Below are positions 10,901-25,900 of a stretch of DNA of 64,000 nucleotides, piece after piece; positions within the stretch are counted from its first letter, which is position 1; each line of letters starts with the position of its first letter. The DNA lies in contig CANTUV010000035.1 in NCBI GenBank assembly GCA_947685225.1, positions 44,826,001 to 44,890,000 on the forward strand, in the 5' to 3' direction. Below the pieces are notes generated by a model. The model did not search any database, had not been told where the DNA came from, and worked only from the letters and a program-made list of their open reading frames with translations. Position numbers and translations under genes: made by a program. This DNA is from Garcia nutans. Its lineage: Eukaryota > Streptophyta > Magnoliopsida > Malpighiales > Euphorbiaceae.

Positions 10901-13900
10901 ATTGAACTCATTTAATGAATTAAATAATTCATTTATTTTAATTATTTTTTAAAAAATTATATTTATTATTTAATTTTTTCTCTCTTTATTTTATTTTTAT
11001 TGTGAATAATTTTATAAATTTAAAATTCTTTATACATATATATTAATATTTTTTATTAATTAATTTTTTAATAATAAAAATATATTATTAATAAATTAAT
11101 AAATTTATAAAATATTATTAAAATAAAAAAAGAGATAAATAATTACGGAAAAAGTCAAAATTTATAAAAAAAGTTTTGCCCCCTTTATTTTAAAGTTTGG
11201 CTTTGCTCCTGGCTACATCTGGACTTTTCTAAATATTATCTTGGACTGCAGCAGCAATAGCTCAACGAGTAATTTTGGCCTCGAAAATAAAACATAGAAA
11301 TTGTCTTACAAATTGATGCGTGCAGCTGGTGTATTTCTTTTTGCTTGATGTATGTTATAGATTGTGAATAGTTATAAAATACAATGGACTATAGGGTTGA
11401 CAACCTTAGAAACCTAGTTCTAGACTAATTAGCTGTAGTTTCCTTGGGTTAAAAGAATCAAAATGTGTATAAATCAAGCATTACTTCGCATTGTATTTGA
11501 TAGAAACAAGAGAAACATTTTTTCCTTCAATAAAATCTGTTCAAATTACATGGTATCAGAGTTGTGTATGTGGATGTGGGCTTAGGTTTTAGATACATAG
11601 TCCTTGCTGCCACTGCCATTTCTTAGTCACCTGTCTGCAGTGGCGAAGCCAGTTGCCCCCTTCTCTTTTTTAAAAAATTATATTTATATATAGACATATT
11701 TATATATATATATAATTATTAAAAATTTTTTATTTGCCCTCAAAATTTTTAGTTGCCTATATTTTTTAACTTATGCAAGAATGAAAATAATAAATTCTAA
11801 TAAATCATTTTGTTCCCATATAATGTTTTTCTTCCAAAAAATTAGTATTCTTCAAATGCAAAGAAAGAAAGAAATTAAGGAAAGATATAAACTCTTTAAC
11901 CAAACTAATTTAAACTCATTCAATTAAATTAGAGACTAATAAATAAATTAAAAGTTCAATAAAGAATAATGAAAATTGAGAAAGAATACTAGCTTAAAAT
12001 CTTTTTACTTCTAATATTATGTGTTAATTTTTGATTAAACTATTTATTAAGAGATTTTGTTCATAATTTAATAATTTTTATTTTACTTTTTTTACATATC
12101 ATTAGGTAAATTTAATAATAGTCATACATTAGGTAAATTTTTATTTTACTTTTTTTTATATGTATGTATATATATAATTAGTTAAATTTTTTTGACAAAT
12201 GGAGATGGATTATTAATAAATTAACAAATTTATACAATGATGATTATGTATGAATAGTACAACGAGAAAAGAACAAGAGAGGTAATCAAAGGTGAAACTA
12301 TGACTTAGAAAAATTTTGCCCCTCCTTCCCTTGAAGTTATGGCTTCGCCCTCTGCATGTCTAGGATGATTCAATTGCATCACCACCCACTTGAAAAGGAA
12401 GAGCAACTGTTGACCTACTAGATCGTCAAAGTCTGGTCGCTAGAGAGCCTGCGAGTAGCCTTCACCCGCCACTGGAAGTTTTGCTGGAATTGTCACTTGC
12501 CGGCATGTGTAGGCGCACAAGCTAGTGGTCTGTGCTTTGATTTGTCTCTTTGGTGTCGTATTAGTCTTCTCGGTCTGTTTCTGGTGGATTTGCAGCCATT
12601 CATGGGCTGTATAGAGGCGTGGTTCCTATTTTGAGAATCTGCTCCTTTGCTGTTAATTTTCCCAATATTCTTTTGGTGGATTGGTAACCATTCTTAGTTG
12701 TGCAGTAGCGGAGCAGTTCTTGTTCTCATTTTGAGGTTCCCATTTTGTGATTCTTGGTCTTTAAGTGGTGTTTTCTTGAAAGTATCAGTATTCTCCCATT
12801 TGTTGGATTGTTTCTGGTTGTTTTGGTTGTTGTGAAGCTCTTTTTAACCATCTAAGATATTTTGTTTTAGTTGACAATGCATGATAACAAAGGATATGTA
12901 AGCGAGATAGTCTCAACTATGTCTAAAATTACTAACCATAAATTGAATGGCTCTAATTACCTAGGATGGAGTAAAACTATTAGGGTCTACCTACGTAGTG
13001 TTGATAAAGATGATTACTTGATCAAAGAACCTCACAAGATTATTCTTACAAATTTGGAATTCTATTGATAGTGAAGTTGTTGGTCAAATTAATCACTGTG
13101 AATTTGTTAAAAAAATTAATGGATAATCTGGAGTCTTATATTCTGATAAAAGGAATGTGTCCTGAAGAAGTGTGCAAGACCTTTTATTGTGCTGAGAAGG
13201 AGGCCAAATCCCTCACAACTTATTTTATGGACTTCAAAAAGATTTGTAAGGAATTAAATATGCTAGTACCATTTAGTATTAATATCAAAGTGCAACAAGC
13301 CTTAAGAGAACAAATGGCAATAATGAGTTTTTTACCTGGTCTTCCTTCTAAATTATACAGCTAAATCTCAAATTCTCTATAAATCTGAGATTATTTCTCT
13401 CCAAGAAGTCTTTAGTAGGGTATTGTGCATTGAGCATTCTCCTTCTACTCAGCAGACTAATGCTCTTGTTGCTAAAGGATGAGGGAATGATACTGAACGA
13501 AGGAACGACAATAGGGGAGGAAACGAGACTATTGACAACCATAACAGTGACTCAACCAGTGTTGTTTGCTACTACTGCCGGAGACAGGTCACACAAAGTA
13601 GTATTGTGAGAAATTTTAGAATTGAAATCAGAAAACTCAGAATGCTACTATTGTTGTTGCTCCTAGTTCATCGTCTGAGAAAACTGTGAAGGTTTCAATT
13701 GATGAATTTTTCGAATTCACTCAGTATCAAGAATCACTAAGCCTATGTTTGGTTCATTAGAAGTGCAATGAAAAAGAAAAGAAATAAAGAAGGAAAAAGA
13801 AAAGAAATGAAGAGAACAAAATTTCTATTTCATTTTTTTTGTTTGATTATCTAATTAACATGGGAAAGAAATGAAAATTTATAATGTTTAATTTTACGAT

Positions 13901-16900
13901 TATATCTTCATTACTTTAAGTTGATGAATGATAAATTAGTAATTCCATAGTTTATGCCTTCTTTATTCTTTTGTTTCCCTCCTTTTCTCTCCAAATTGGG
14001 GGGAAAAGGTTTAATGAATTTGGGGGAAATGAGATGAATTTATTTCTATTCTTTTCTCCCATTTTCTTTTTTCTTATTATTGTCCAAACAAAGGAAATGA
14101 AGGAAATCACATTTCTATTCCATTATTTTCCATTCATTTCCCTCATAACAAACAAAGGTTGAAGGATTCCACTCCTATTACTGTTCTTGGTGAGTAAGGT
14201 AAAACATGCCTTATCTCCTCTTCAAACAAATGGTTGATTGATTTGGGTGCCACAAATTACATAGCAGGTAATCCCAATACCTTATATAGTTTTCAGTTGC
14301 ACAAAGCGCCTTCTCCTGTAGCCATAGTTGATGGATCAACCTATAATGTTGTGGGATTTAAGATTGTTGAACCATCCTCCTCTATTATAATCCCTTCCAT
14401 TTGTAATAAGTTTGGCAAAACTTGCCTTCAATTTGATTTCTGTCAGTAGACTTATCAAAGAGGTCAATAATTGTATCTCATTTTTTTCTTAATTATTGTC
14501 TTTTTCAAGATCCTATGACAAAACAGATTATTAGTGCAAATTATCAGTGAAGGACATTATTTGATGATCTTTATATACATGAAACATGGGTACCCTAATC
14601 TATTGCATGTTCCTGTCTCATCTCTCCATTCGGAACACATTGTCGGTTGGGCACTGTAACCTTAACCTATAAATCGTAATTCAATAGAAGCAGCCCATGG
14701 AACATAATTATTACTGTCGCGCAATTTAACAGTAGTAATTGTAGGAGAACCAAAAATAGAGGAGAAAAATGGTTTGATCAAACCTGATGTTTCAAATTTT
14801 GAGTAGACTTTATTGGCCTATGTTCAGACTAAAGTGTAAAGATCCGATGTGTAAATCACCAAAGATAGCTATTGTTAATCAAAGAGCAACAGCCAATTGA
14901 TGTTGAAAAATCAAAATAACGCCACCAATGGATGCAGGATGACGCGTTGGAAAAGGCAGTCGGAAATAGGGTCACACGTTGGCACATGGTCCACTGGTTA
15001 GGTTGCTGTGTTCGAGTGTGTGACCACACGAACTGATTGGCGGCCGATGCTTCTAGGGAGAGGGGTGGTGAGCGAAAAGCGGCCTGAAAAGGTATGGGCT
15101 TCTGTCAGTTGAGAATCTGTCAAGAAAAGAAAAAAAAAAGAAAAAAGAAGAAAAAGAAGAAGAAGAAGAGGGAGAAGGATCGATGGCACTATGACTCTGA
15201 TAACATGATGAAATTAAGAGAAAAGACGAACTAATCTGAGAAAAATCAGCTTGATTTTATTCCTTCAAGCAAGGGAGATATATGCTGTAATGCAAATTAC
15301 AAAATAAGAAAAATAATCGACACTAATGTAGGAAATACAATATTTACAAAATCATATGTATTGTAACAACATCAAAGGGATGCTAAAAGTGATCTAGAAG
15401 TGGAGGTTTTAAAAATGCTGAAGGGACAAAAAAGATTCTACTGATGAAGCGTTGGTATCAGATATTAGAGTTAATAATTGACAAATTGAACCTCTTGGAG
15501 CTCCAAATCCCATTTTTGAAACCACAAAAGTAAAGGTTTTGTTGTATATCTCATGTTTTGCGATTGTGAGTACAACTATTAGAGCTTTAGGTGTTCTTAT
15601 TCTTGCTATTTACCTGCTTCAATCGATATCTTTTCATGCTCGAATTTGGCATCAGTAATAATTGTTTATTGTTTGCCCTTAAAAAACACGTGTTTAAGAG
15701 GTCACAAGGAAAGTTGAGGGTCCCACTCAATGTTTCTATAAGAGTGTAGGGGTTAATTTACATGTTTGGCCAAGTAGAATCATTTACTCTTTTGATGCTA
15801 TGGTTTATTAAATGTTCTTCTTCTCATTCCATATGTGGTTTTAAAGAGAAAAGGGGAGAGATTTGGAGGGTGGGTGTGGGTTGTGGGTTGCCCTAACTCA
15901 AGTATAAGATTTCTTTCTAGTATATATATGTACAGAGTTGCTGCTATAATCTACACCACTCTGTTTATATTCATTCAATAGAATACATTCCCCATGTCTC
16001 AACTTCATTCAACAGTTGAACTGTGATCTTTATTTTCCATTTACTAGTTTCTTTTCATTTTGGATTATATTTGTGAATGGTTGAGTATCTATCTGTTAAT
16101 CATTATGATTTGTTTGCAGCACTCCAAACCTTTCAATCAGAGAGGCGATGGTAACAGATATCTTACTAGGAAAGAATGACAATGTGGAAGGTGTCCACAC
16201 TTTTTTTGGAATGAATTTCTATGCTCCTTCAGTTATTCTGACAACTGGAACTTTTATGAGTGGCAAAATCTGGGTTGGTAGAACTTCTATGCCTGCAGGA
16301 AGAGCTGGTGAGTCAGCTTCACAGGGACTCACTGAGAACTTGCAGCACCTTGGATTTGAAACTGATCGGTTAAAAACTGGGACTCCAGCAAGAGTGGACA
16401 TTCGCACAGTAGATTTTTCTGGATTGGAACCTCAGCATGGGGATGAAGAGGTCCTTCCATTTAATCTCATATGTAGGTTCAATATATAAGATTCTCATAA
16501 TTCCAGATTTCGCATGATTCTTCAAAGATTGATTATGCAAATAGATTACAAAGTCAGAGTTTATGCTGTTTTTCTATGGCAGCAATGTCACATCAATTAC
16601 CAGTTGCTTGTCTTTGATGCCCACCTCAACTATTTAATAGAATTTTTGCACTACTTGTCTGCTTAGTGATATAATCTATCACTGAGCAAGGCAACATTGG
16701 TACAAAGAAAATGTCACTTGTGTGGCGTCCATCTTATACTATTCCAAAGGTGCTAGTTAATTGGAAACTAAACTTTTTTGATCGGAAACTAAACTTAGTC
16801 CCAATCATGCAGCTAGCAGATTGGTGGCTAGCAGTATTTATGCCTTTTGCTGAAACAGGACTGCTATTTTGAATGTCCTTATTCTTAAGGAATTCAAAAT

Positions 16901-19900
16901 CTTGTCTTGATCATGCAGAAATTACAGTCATATATTTTTTAAGCCACTCGGTTTTTGCGGTTGTATTCTAATTTTAAGTTGATAATTAACAGGTCAACTG
17001 GTTTAGTTTTGATCCTAATGTACACATTGAAAGGAAACAAATGTGTTGCTATCTGACACGCACCACAAAAGTCACCCATCAGCTTATAAAGGAGAACTTA
17101 CATGAAACTCCCACTTATGGAGGGTGGGTTGAAGCAAAGGGACCGAGATACTGCCCTTCAATTGAAGATAAGGTATGCTTTTATGGTTTATTTTTCTTTA
17201 GATATGTCTTTTCGTTTCTCTCTCTCTCTCGATTTTGATTCCCAAGTTAAAAAAGCCACCTTAAGTAGAATACCAAGTCATTTAAAGTCCTAATAACAAA
17301 AAAGAAAAGAAGAAATTGCAATTGTATCCATAACTTCTAAAATAGCCTATGGTACCCTAATTTGGCCAATTACTTGCGATTCTATCCACTGATCAAAATT
17401 AAAGAAACTTTTTTTTTTCAGAAGTACCTCTTTGCCCTCCTATTCTAATTTCTCACCCGCCCACCTCATCATACACTTTTCTATCCATCCCCCTTCAGCA
17501 TCCATACTTCCAGGGAAGTTATGAAGGTAATTGAAGAATTATAGTTTTGGAAACTCATCTTTGTTGGGACATGTACTCATTATACTGTGTTTAGATTAAA
17601 ATGAGTCATTTATTGAAAGCACCCTGTTATGGTATGCCAATGTGAAAAGCATCCAGATCCACTATTGATGAGGAAAAAATCAGCAGGCTGCTCAATTTTC
17701 ACAATTCCCTAGTTTGCAAGAATTTGAAAGATACCAATAATTCCTACCCCTCCATGGTTCTCCAAATTAAAATATTATTTGAATGATAATTTGTTGACCT
17801 TATTCATGCTTATGGCAACTGTAGATGACCCTTTAACCGAAAACAAGAAAAAGAAATAAATGGTAATTGGTGAGAAAATATGTCCACTGTGTGTTGAGTA
17901 AGTGATGTGAACATTGGTAAAACCAGCCTCAAAAGCTAGCTCAAGAGGTTAGAAACCTAAAATTGATATAAATCCCATATTGAATTCCCCAACTTTCAAA
18001 ATGAGATCCAAGTCCCATACCTTGAAACTAGGATCATAACATCCCACGAAGCTCTGCAGTCTCTATGCCCATGCGAGTTGATTGTGTGCTAGGCTTTTCT
18101 TAGCCTTGGGTGAACGCTTAGCACCGGTGTCATCACCTGTGCCACTTGATTTGAAAGATTTGAAATGAATTTGAAATGGTATTAAACTTTAATGCCAATT
18201 GTTATGAACCTTCAGAGAACCAAAGAACATGAACTTGATTTCTTGAGTTTGTTTTTCAGAACCTTTTCTTGAGTTTGCAAGAACCACAAAACATGAACTT
18301 GATTTCTAACAACTTAATTTGGCTTCACTTATCTTTGTTTTCATCATTCATCACATTCTCATGAATTTCAATATCACTAACACTTTGATTGGTAGAACCA
18401 AAGTTTGAAGAATACCTCCTCTTGTGAGTAACTTTCCTTCTTTGAAAACATACCCAGATTTCTTCTAATTCTTTTCTTCATGTTCTTTTGCTGCTTCATG
18501 TTGAAAAAAAAGAACTTGCAACAGATGGTTCATGGCCCTCAACAAATTTCGGCAAATTTTTAACAATTTTTCTATGCATTGAAAATTTTTTTCAGTTTAC
18601 AGACATGGTGGCCTATCAATAGAATTTTCAATTTATGGACATACTGGTCACTAATAGACTTCCCAGTTTATTGACATGTTGGTCCCTTACAAATTTTCAG
18701 TTTATACCCTTGCTGGTCTCTTGACTGATTTTTGCATTCACATACTTGAAGACGAACTTCTCACCCTTTAAGATAGGTATAATTTTCACAAATGCACAAA
18801 CTTCATGAAGCCCTTCATCTTTAACCATAAACATGGAAATCTAACCCTTTGTTAGGTTGAAAAAGGAAGAGAGAACAAACCAAGAACTGAGAACAGAAAA
18901 AAGAGCTGAAAATCTGGAGTATTTTTTTTTTCTTTTTGTTCTTCATTTTCTACACAGGAATTTACTTTCTCACGACGCCCTTGCTTCTTTCATCCACAAA
19001 CCCTTAAATATCATCTAAAGCTCTAATACCATGTTGGATTTTGGAGGCATAAAACTCAGCACAAACGTAAGCACTGCACACATAGAGACTCTTTCACCCG
19101 CACACCCTGAAATATCATCTAAAGCTCTAATACCATGTTGGATTTTGTAGGGCAGACAGCACAAAAGTAAGCACCATCCAAATAGAGACAGCAGACAGGT
19201 TTTGTAAATGAACCTTTTAGTGCTGACTATATTTCATTCATTCTTCCGACACTTATGTAGACCAAGTTACAAGAGATTTTTAGTATGAAAAAACATAACT
19301 GTAGCTAACTTTTCCAGCCCAACAATGCTACCTTTAAGCCATACTTAGTTGATTTTTTACATTCAAAATCAACCATACCTATCACTTGAATCCACTAACA
19401 ATTCTGCTAACTCGAGCTATTTCAAAATTTTCCTCCAAAGATGTATCACTAAAATCGGACTCTCCAGCAATGGTCAAAACATCCTTTAAAATTTTGTGAA
19501 GAAGAAAAGTAAGAAACTGTTAAATTGAGGTAAACTGCTATGTTGCAATTGTATCATGAAATCATATGATGCTATTTTCTTTTGCACATTCCATTTTTTT
19601 TTTCCAGATTGTGAGATTTCAAGATAAAGAATCGCATCAGATTTTTCTGGAACCAGAGGGTCGGGATGTGCCTGAGCTATACGTGCAGGTCTGTATCTAG
19701 TACCTTTACATATCTTCCTTATTATATTGGGGAAAATGAGAAAAGCAATAATAGATTACAATGTGTGGGAAGGAATGTTGGATCTCCTTTGTCAATAGCT
19801 TATAATATTTTTGTCAGTTTATTCAAGGATAAATATATACATCAATTGCAAATTGTATCTGCATAAACTAAAATTGAAACTTATGGACTTTGGTCCACTT

Positions 19901-22900
19901 TCAGAGAGTCACACATATGGTGCTGATACTATAAATATGTTCACTACTACTATTATTACTACTACTGCATGCAGTATTTTGGGAAAGTGATTGTTGATTC
20001 AATGTTTTATTTGTCCCCAGCACAGTGTTTATTTGAATTCAATTGAATTCTAAGTGGTTTAATGTATGGGACACCGAGCTTGCGAATTCAATTGTAAATG
20101 AATTAATTCTACTATAGAATTCATTGCATATGTAATACATTCCATTTTCATTTTGATTCCAAATGGTCCTTTTAGACTAATCGTTGTGATCATAAAAGCT
20201 AGAAGGATGGGGAGTTGTATAGATATTTGATGATTTAGTGATGAAGCTATACAATTATCTTTGAGGGAGGCAAAAGACTGGCCTGATATGACTATCTACA
20301 AGTAACTTTACAGCTTCTCAAAATTTAGTTGGAGGATCAAAAGAATGAGATATTTGGTCTTCTAAATTAGAAAGCCCTTGACAAAATACTGCTAATTATT
20401 TTCATAGTCATGTCAGTTTCACATTTTATATCGAAGAATAAGTTAAATTTTCTCTTTAATTTGTTGTGAGCGTTGGGTTCCTAGTGTTACTGAAGTTTCA
20501 TGCTACAGAAGCTATCAGCAGATTACATGGACACCTTATCCATGTCTTTTTTATCATACCATATATCACTTTGAGAATTTGCCACGAATTGGTCATCTTT
20601 TTTCCTTGTAGGGGTTCTCAACTGGTTTGCCTGAAAGACTACAGTTACCACTCTTGAGAACTTTGCCTGGACTTGAAAACTGTTCAATGCTAAGGCCTGC
20701 TTATGCTGTGGAGTATGATTTCCTACCTGCCCATCAATGCTCTAGGTCTCTCATGACAAAAAAGGTTGAGGGACTTTTCTTTTCTGGTCAGATAAATGGG
20801 ACCACAGGATATGAAGAGGCTGCAGCACAGGTAACCATCTTTTAAAGGTGTCCGTTTTAAATTGTTATACAGTTTACATATTTGTTGTTACTGTCAGTAA
20901 TCTATTTAATGTTCTTCATCAAACAAGAGGAATGATGGGTTTTTCCTTGATGGAAAGTAATTCATTAGGTCTCACTTATTTTGCTTCACATTCTACAGGG
21001 AATTATTTCTGGTATAAATGCTGCAAGGCATTCAGATGGTAAACCTCTCATTGTTCTTGAGAGGGAAAGTAGTTATATAGGCACATTAATTGATGATCTG
21101 GTGACGAAGGACCTTCGAGAACCATACCGCATGTTAACAAGGTAATTGACTTCAAATATTTATTATCTTTTGGTCCTGAGCTGCTGGTATGATTGTGAGT
21201 GTACAAGTTTGAGAAGCAAATTTTATAAGCAATGAATTTATAAAATGCTAATTTGCATCAAGCTGTGAAACTGTTTTCTGGGGCATACCACTGCTTGTTT
21301 CTTTGTTAAATGAAATAATTGGTTCTCTTTATATTCTTGAATTGCAGTAATACTTGGTACGTCTTATCCATCCATGGCATCTTACTTTTTTTCCTATTAT
21401 TTCATATTGAAAACTTTCATTTTTGTAGTTCATGAAAATGTATTTGAGTTGTGGCACCAAGTCCAGTGCATATTTTCACTAGAATTTCATCATTTCATCA
21501 TCCACGGAGACACACTGGATCAACATGGAGAGAGAGACAGACAACATTTCACTTACTAGGAGTAGGAAATGAAGTAAGGACCATCCTAGAGAGACTATAT
21601 CTTCCTCCATCCATGTATTCAATAATTTCTATAGATGCTCGGTGCTTTATCATGGTGTTACACGTGATAGTTAATGATGTTTGAAGTATGTAATTGTTGA
21701 TTGTTATTAAGGATAATCCCATATTGATTGGGAATGAAAAAGTATATGGACTAATATATTTACCCAATATACCAATATGTTGTGTGTTTGTGTTCCTAAT
21801 ACTTTCTATGATTGTTAACCTCCCTAATTCATAATAATAAAAAAAAAAATTAACATGGTATTAGAACAAGTCCGTGTTGGATGTCTAGTCTCAACCGCTG
21901 TATTTCAGGGGAAGTGTTTGAATTTCTTTCCTGGTTTCTCGAGTTGGACGTCCAATCCTAGTCGGCCTAGTGCATAGTTCAAGTGACAATTGGATCTATA
22001 TTCCTAATTGTCACTTAAGGGGGAGTATTAAGGATAGTCCCATATTGATTGGGAATGAAAAGTATATGGACTAACATATGGTGGGGGTTTTTCACCTAAG
22101 TGTTTAGTGCTAGACATTTTAGTTATGATAGTACCCAGTGTACCAATATGTTGTATGTATTTGTGTTTCTAATATGTAGCAACACAAACAATTCACAAGC
22201 ACAATCCAATAGGAGAACAAAGTGGAAACGAGAAAGAGAGGAGAGAAGTGAGAAGAGATCAGGGAGAGAAGAAGAACTAGATAGAACAAGAGAATTCTGA
22301 TAACTTTTCATAGATGCGTCAATAGAGTATTTACAGCCTATTAATAGCACAATTAGCTACAAAACAAAATGTGACGACAGCCACCATAATCATTTTCTCA
22401 ACCATTGTACATTATCGTTGGCTATCTGTTATTCTCTTATTTGTCCTATTCTTAACTACCCAAACCACCTGCGCAGCTCATTCTAGAATTAATTCACTCT
22501 TTTGCCCTTCTTCCTTCTAGTATATGTAACAATTCCTCTCCCTCTAAGCCATTCTTGTCCTTAAGAATGCATTTGGTTTGGGAATTGCTCTTTAATGAAA
22601 CTCAGGTCCTCCCATGTTGCGTCCAAGGCTGGCAGGTGAAGCCATTTGACTAACACTTGCTGAATGTGTTGATCTTTCCTTAGGATGATTCTGGAATTGA
22701 GAAACTTTTCAGTTCCAACCTCAAATTGATCTTGCTGGGAATTTGGCAGGTCACTAGCAGGCACTATGTTGGATCCAATCTTCTTGTTCAAGAGTGATAC
22801 ATGAAAAACAGGGTGAATCCTTGAGTGAGAGGGCAATTGAAGTCTGCAAGCTACTGATCATACCCTTTATATTACTGTGGAAGATCCAAAATATCGTGCT

Positions 22901-25900
22901 GCTAATTTTAGGTTCCTTCTTAAGGCAATAGAAGTCTGCCTATAAGACTAGAGCTTCAAATAAACCTGATCTCCTACCCTGAATTCCCTCTCAGATATAT
23001 GTTGATCTGCGTATTTCATCCTTTGCTGTGCCAAAGACAAATTCTCGTTTAAAAAGGCTTGTACTCTTTCCCTTACCTTCAATAAATCTTCTACTGCAGA
23101 CATGACTTTCATAGTTTAAAAGGGAAGGTGGGGAGGGTTGTACCCATACAAAGCCGTAAAAGGGGTCATCTTAATGGAAGAGTGGTGGGAAGTGTTACAC
23201 CACCGCTTAGCCAAAGGTACCCAATCAGCCCACTTTTTTGGATGAAGGTGAGTCTCTAATGTTTTGTTCAGCCTCTCTGTTTGTCCATTGGTCTAGGGGT
23301 GATAGGCTGTGCTCCAGCAACTTAAAGAGTTCTGTCTACAAGAAGCTTGTGAAAAGCTTGTTTCTGTCTGAAATGATCACCTTGGGAAGTCCATGGAGTT
23401 TTGCCACTTGGTTTAGAAATTCTTTAGCCACATTTGCTACTGAAAATGGATGGGAGAGAGGGATGAAGTGGCCTACTTTAGTGAAGCTATCCACTTACCA
23501 GTAATGTGTCATACCCTTGTGACTTTGGAAGTTGCTCAATGAAACCTAAACTGTTGGTGGACTGTGTAGATTTTGGAAATGGTAGAGGCTGGAGTAGTCC
23601 AGGGTACTTGCAACTTTCTGATTTGTATTTACTGCATGTATCGCATTGCATTACCCATTCAAGAGTTGCCTTCTTCATATTAGGCCAGTAAAAATGTTGT
23701 TCAACCTCTCATGAGTGGCCTGAACCCCAAAATGTCCTCCTAGTGGGCTATCATGAAACTGAGCTAGCACTTTGCTTCTCATATCTATTGACTTCCCTTG
23801 TAACTTATGATCCCATTTCGAAGTGAAAAATTGGAATGCTGGTCAGGTTGCAATGTTATAGCCTTCAATAATTCCTAAGCATGTGCATCACCTTGATAAG
23901 TCTTGGCCACCTCTGTAACCCAAGTAGGAATAACAACTGAACTTAGCAATTGCCCTTCTTCTGTTTCATCAAATTGCCTAGAGAGTGCATATGCCACTCT
24001 ATTTTCTCTTCCCCTTTTGTAAAGTATGGCGTAGCCCAGCCCTAGCAGTTTGGTAATGCCTTTTTGCAGTATGTATGTGTGCAATCTTTGCTCTAGTAAG
24101 TGTTTTATGCTTTGGTGGTTGGTTTTCATTATAAATCTGTCTTGTTCCAAATAGTGCTGCCGTTTTGTGACTACAAACGCAGTGGCCAACAACTTCCTTT
24201 CATAGGCAAACAAGGATTGATTTCTGGGACTCGGGTGTTTAGAGATAAATGCTATAAGTCTGCCTCCTTGCATCATGAGAAATTAGGAATTTGAATTCTT
24301 CTAATTGATCATTTCCTCAAATACGTTGAGTTTATATACAAGAAAAAGGAAACAGTAGACAAAACAAAACAACCTAGCAACCATTATCCTAGCAACAATT
24401 ATACATATACAGCTAGTCCACTAATCCCATCAGCTAATCATTTCTTCTTTACAACTAGATATCTCAACACTCCCCCTCAAGCTGGAGCATTCAAATCATA
24501 GGCTCAAAGCTTGCCACAAATATATTTGATTCTTGATCCTCTGAGAGATTTAGTGGGTATATCTGCTAGTTGATCATTTGAATTGACGAAATCTGTGACA
24601 ATACATCCAGACTCGATTTTCTGTCTGACAAAATGACAATCAATCTCTATATGTTTGGTTCTTTCATGAAAAACTGGGTTAAAAGCAATGTGAAGTGGAG
24701 CTTGATTGTCACAAATCAACTTCATACTCTTGATTTCTTTCCATTTTAGTTCTTGAAAAAGTTGTTTTAACCAGATAAGCACACATATTGCAAGAGCCAT
24801 AGCTCGATATTCCGCTTCAGCACTTGATCTAGAAACTACCTCTTGCTTTTTGCTTTTCCAGGAAATCAAATTGCCTCCAATCATAATACAATATCATGAA
24901 GTGGACCGCCTATCTGAGGGAGAGCTTGCCCAGTCAACATCGGAGTATCGAATGATCTGGTGGTGACCTTTGTTTTCGTACAATAATCATTGTGCTAGTG
25001 CCCCTTTAAGGTATTTAAGAATTCGAATCACTGCATCCTAATGATCATTGCAGGAAGCTTGGAGAAACTGACTCACTACACTAACTGTGAATGAAATATT
25101 AGGTCTTGTGAGTGCCAAATAGTTTAATTTTCCAACTAACTTCCGATATCTTTCAGGGTCTTTTAATGGCTCCCCTATCCAGGAACCAATTTAAAATTAG
25201 GATCCATTAGTGTCCACGGGCTTACAATCTAGCATGCCTATTTCTTCTAGTAAATCCAGGACATACTTCCTTAGTGAAATAACAATTTCTGTTTTTGACT
25301 GTGCCACTTCAATGCCTTGAAAATATTTCAGTTTTCCTAGGTCTTTGGTTTGAAAATGACTACAAAGATGTTTCTTCAATTGACAGATTCCATCATGATC
25401 ATTGCCTGTTGTGACAATGTTATCAACATAGATAACTAGGTAGATGCATTTCCCATGAACATCATGCCTGAAGAATACTGAATGATCAGATTGAGACCGA
25501 GTTATTCCAAATTTCCGAATCATTGAGCTAAACCTTCCAAACCAGGCTCTTGGAGATTGCTTCAAACTATATAGTGATCGTCGTAATCGACATACCAATT
25601 GAGACTCATCATGAGCAACAAATCTTGAAGATTGCTTTATATATACTTCTTTAGTTAATTCTCCATGAAAAAATGCATTTTTAATATCAAGTTGATGGAG
25701 AGTTCAGTGGTGCATAGCTGCCATATAAATAAGAAGTCAAACAGAAGTAATTTTGGCCACTGGAGAGAAAGTATTATTGTAATCAATACCATAAACGTGA
25801 CTGTAGCCTTTAGCAACAAGGTGTGCTTTCAATCGATCAATTTGCCCATTAGATCCAACTTTCACAGTAAACACCTATTTGCACCCAACCGTAGTTTTCC

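Larger units (their letters stand above)
11353..14661 (+). mobile_element. Copia G, truncated: LTR end, PBS, gag and protease
   Basis: An LTR-like end (ATTACA at 11550) is followed by the PBS TGGTATCAGAG at 11551-11561. The LTR start, about 11353, is uncertain. Gag begins near 12871 (KLNGSNYLGWSKTIRVYLRS). A partial zinc knuckle VCYYC lies near 13560. Protease WLIDLGATNYIAG lies near 14232. Similarity ends near a CRLG block at about 14650, where Copia H begins. The element is broken by hAT-like element 2 and a MITE; no second LTR was found. Confidence 0.7.
10473..16119 (+). other. Intron 4 (5647 bp, GC-AG)
   Basis: It begins GCAAGT and ends TTTGCAG. It contains two hAT-like elements, a truncated plus-strand Copia (LTR end, PBS, gag, protease) broken by a MITE, and a minus-strand Copia fragment with an LTR. 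From 15372 to 16119 I see nothing recognisable. Confidence 0.85.
17173..19607 (+). other. Intron 6 (2435 bp, GT-AG)
   Basis: It contains a minisatellite (18587-18728) and the remnant of an LTR element (18840-19324). The rest, including 17300-18580, shows no recognised element. Confidence 0.75.

Noticed and set aside
16219..16407. Minus-strand frame opposite exon 5
   Set aside because: It is a shadow of the conserved MnmG coding strand.
18587..18728. CRISPR-like spaced repeats
   Set aside because: The units are degenerate, have no unique spacers and lie in a plant intron; it is a minisatellite.
20030..20165. MITE suggested by AATTC-rich palindromes in intron 7
   Set aside because: No matching ends or target duplication could be set by eye.
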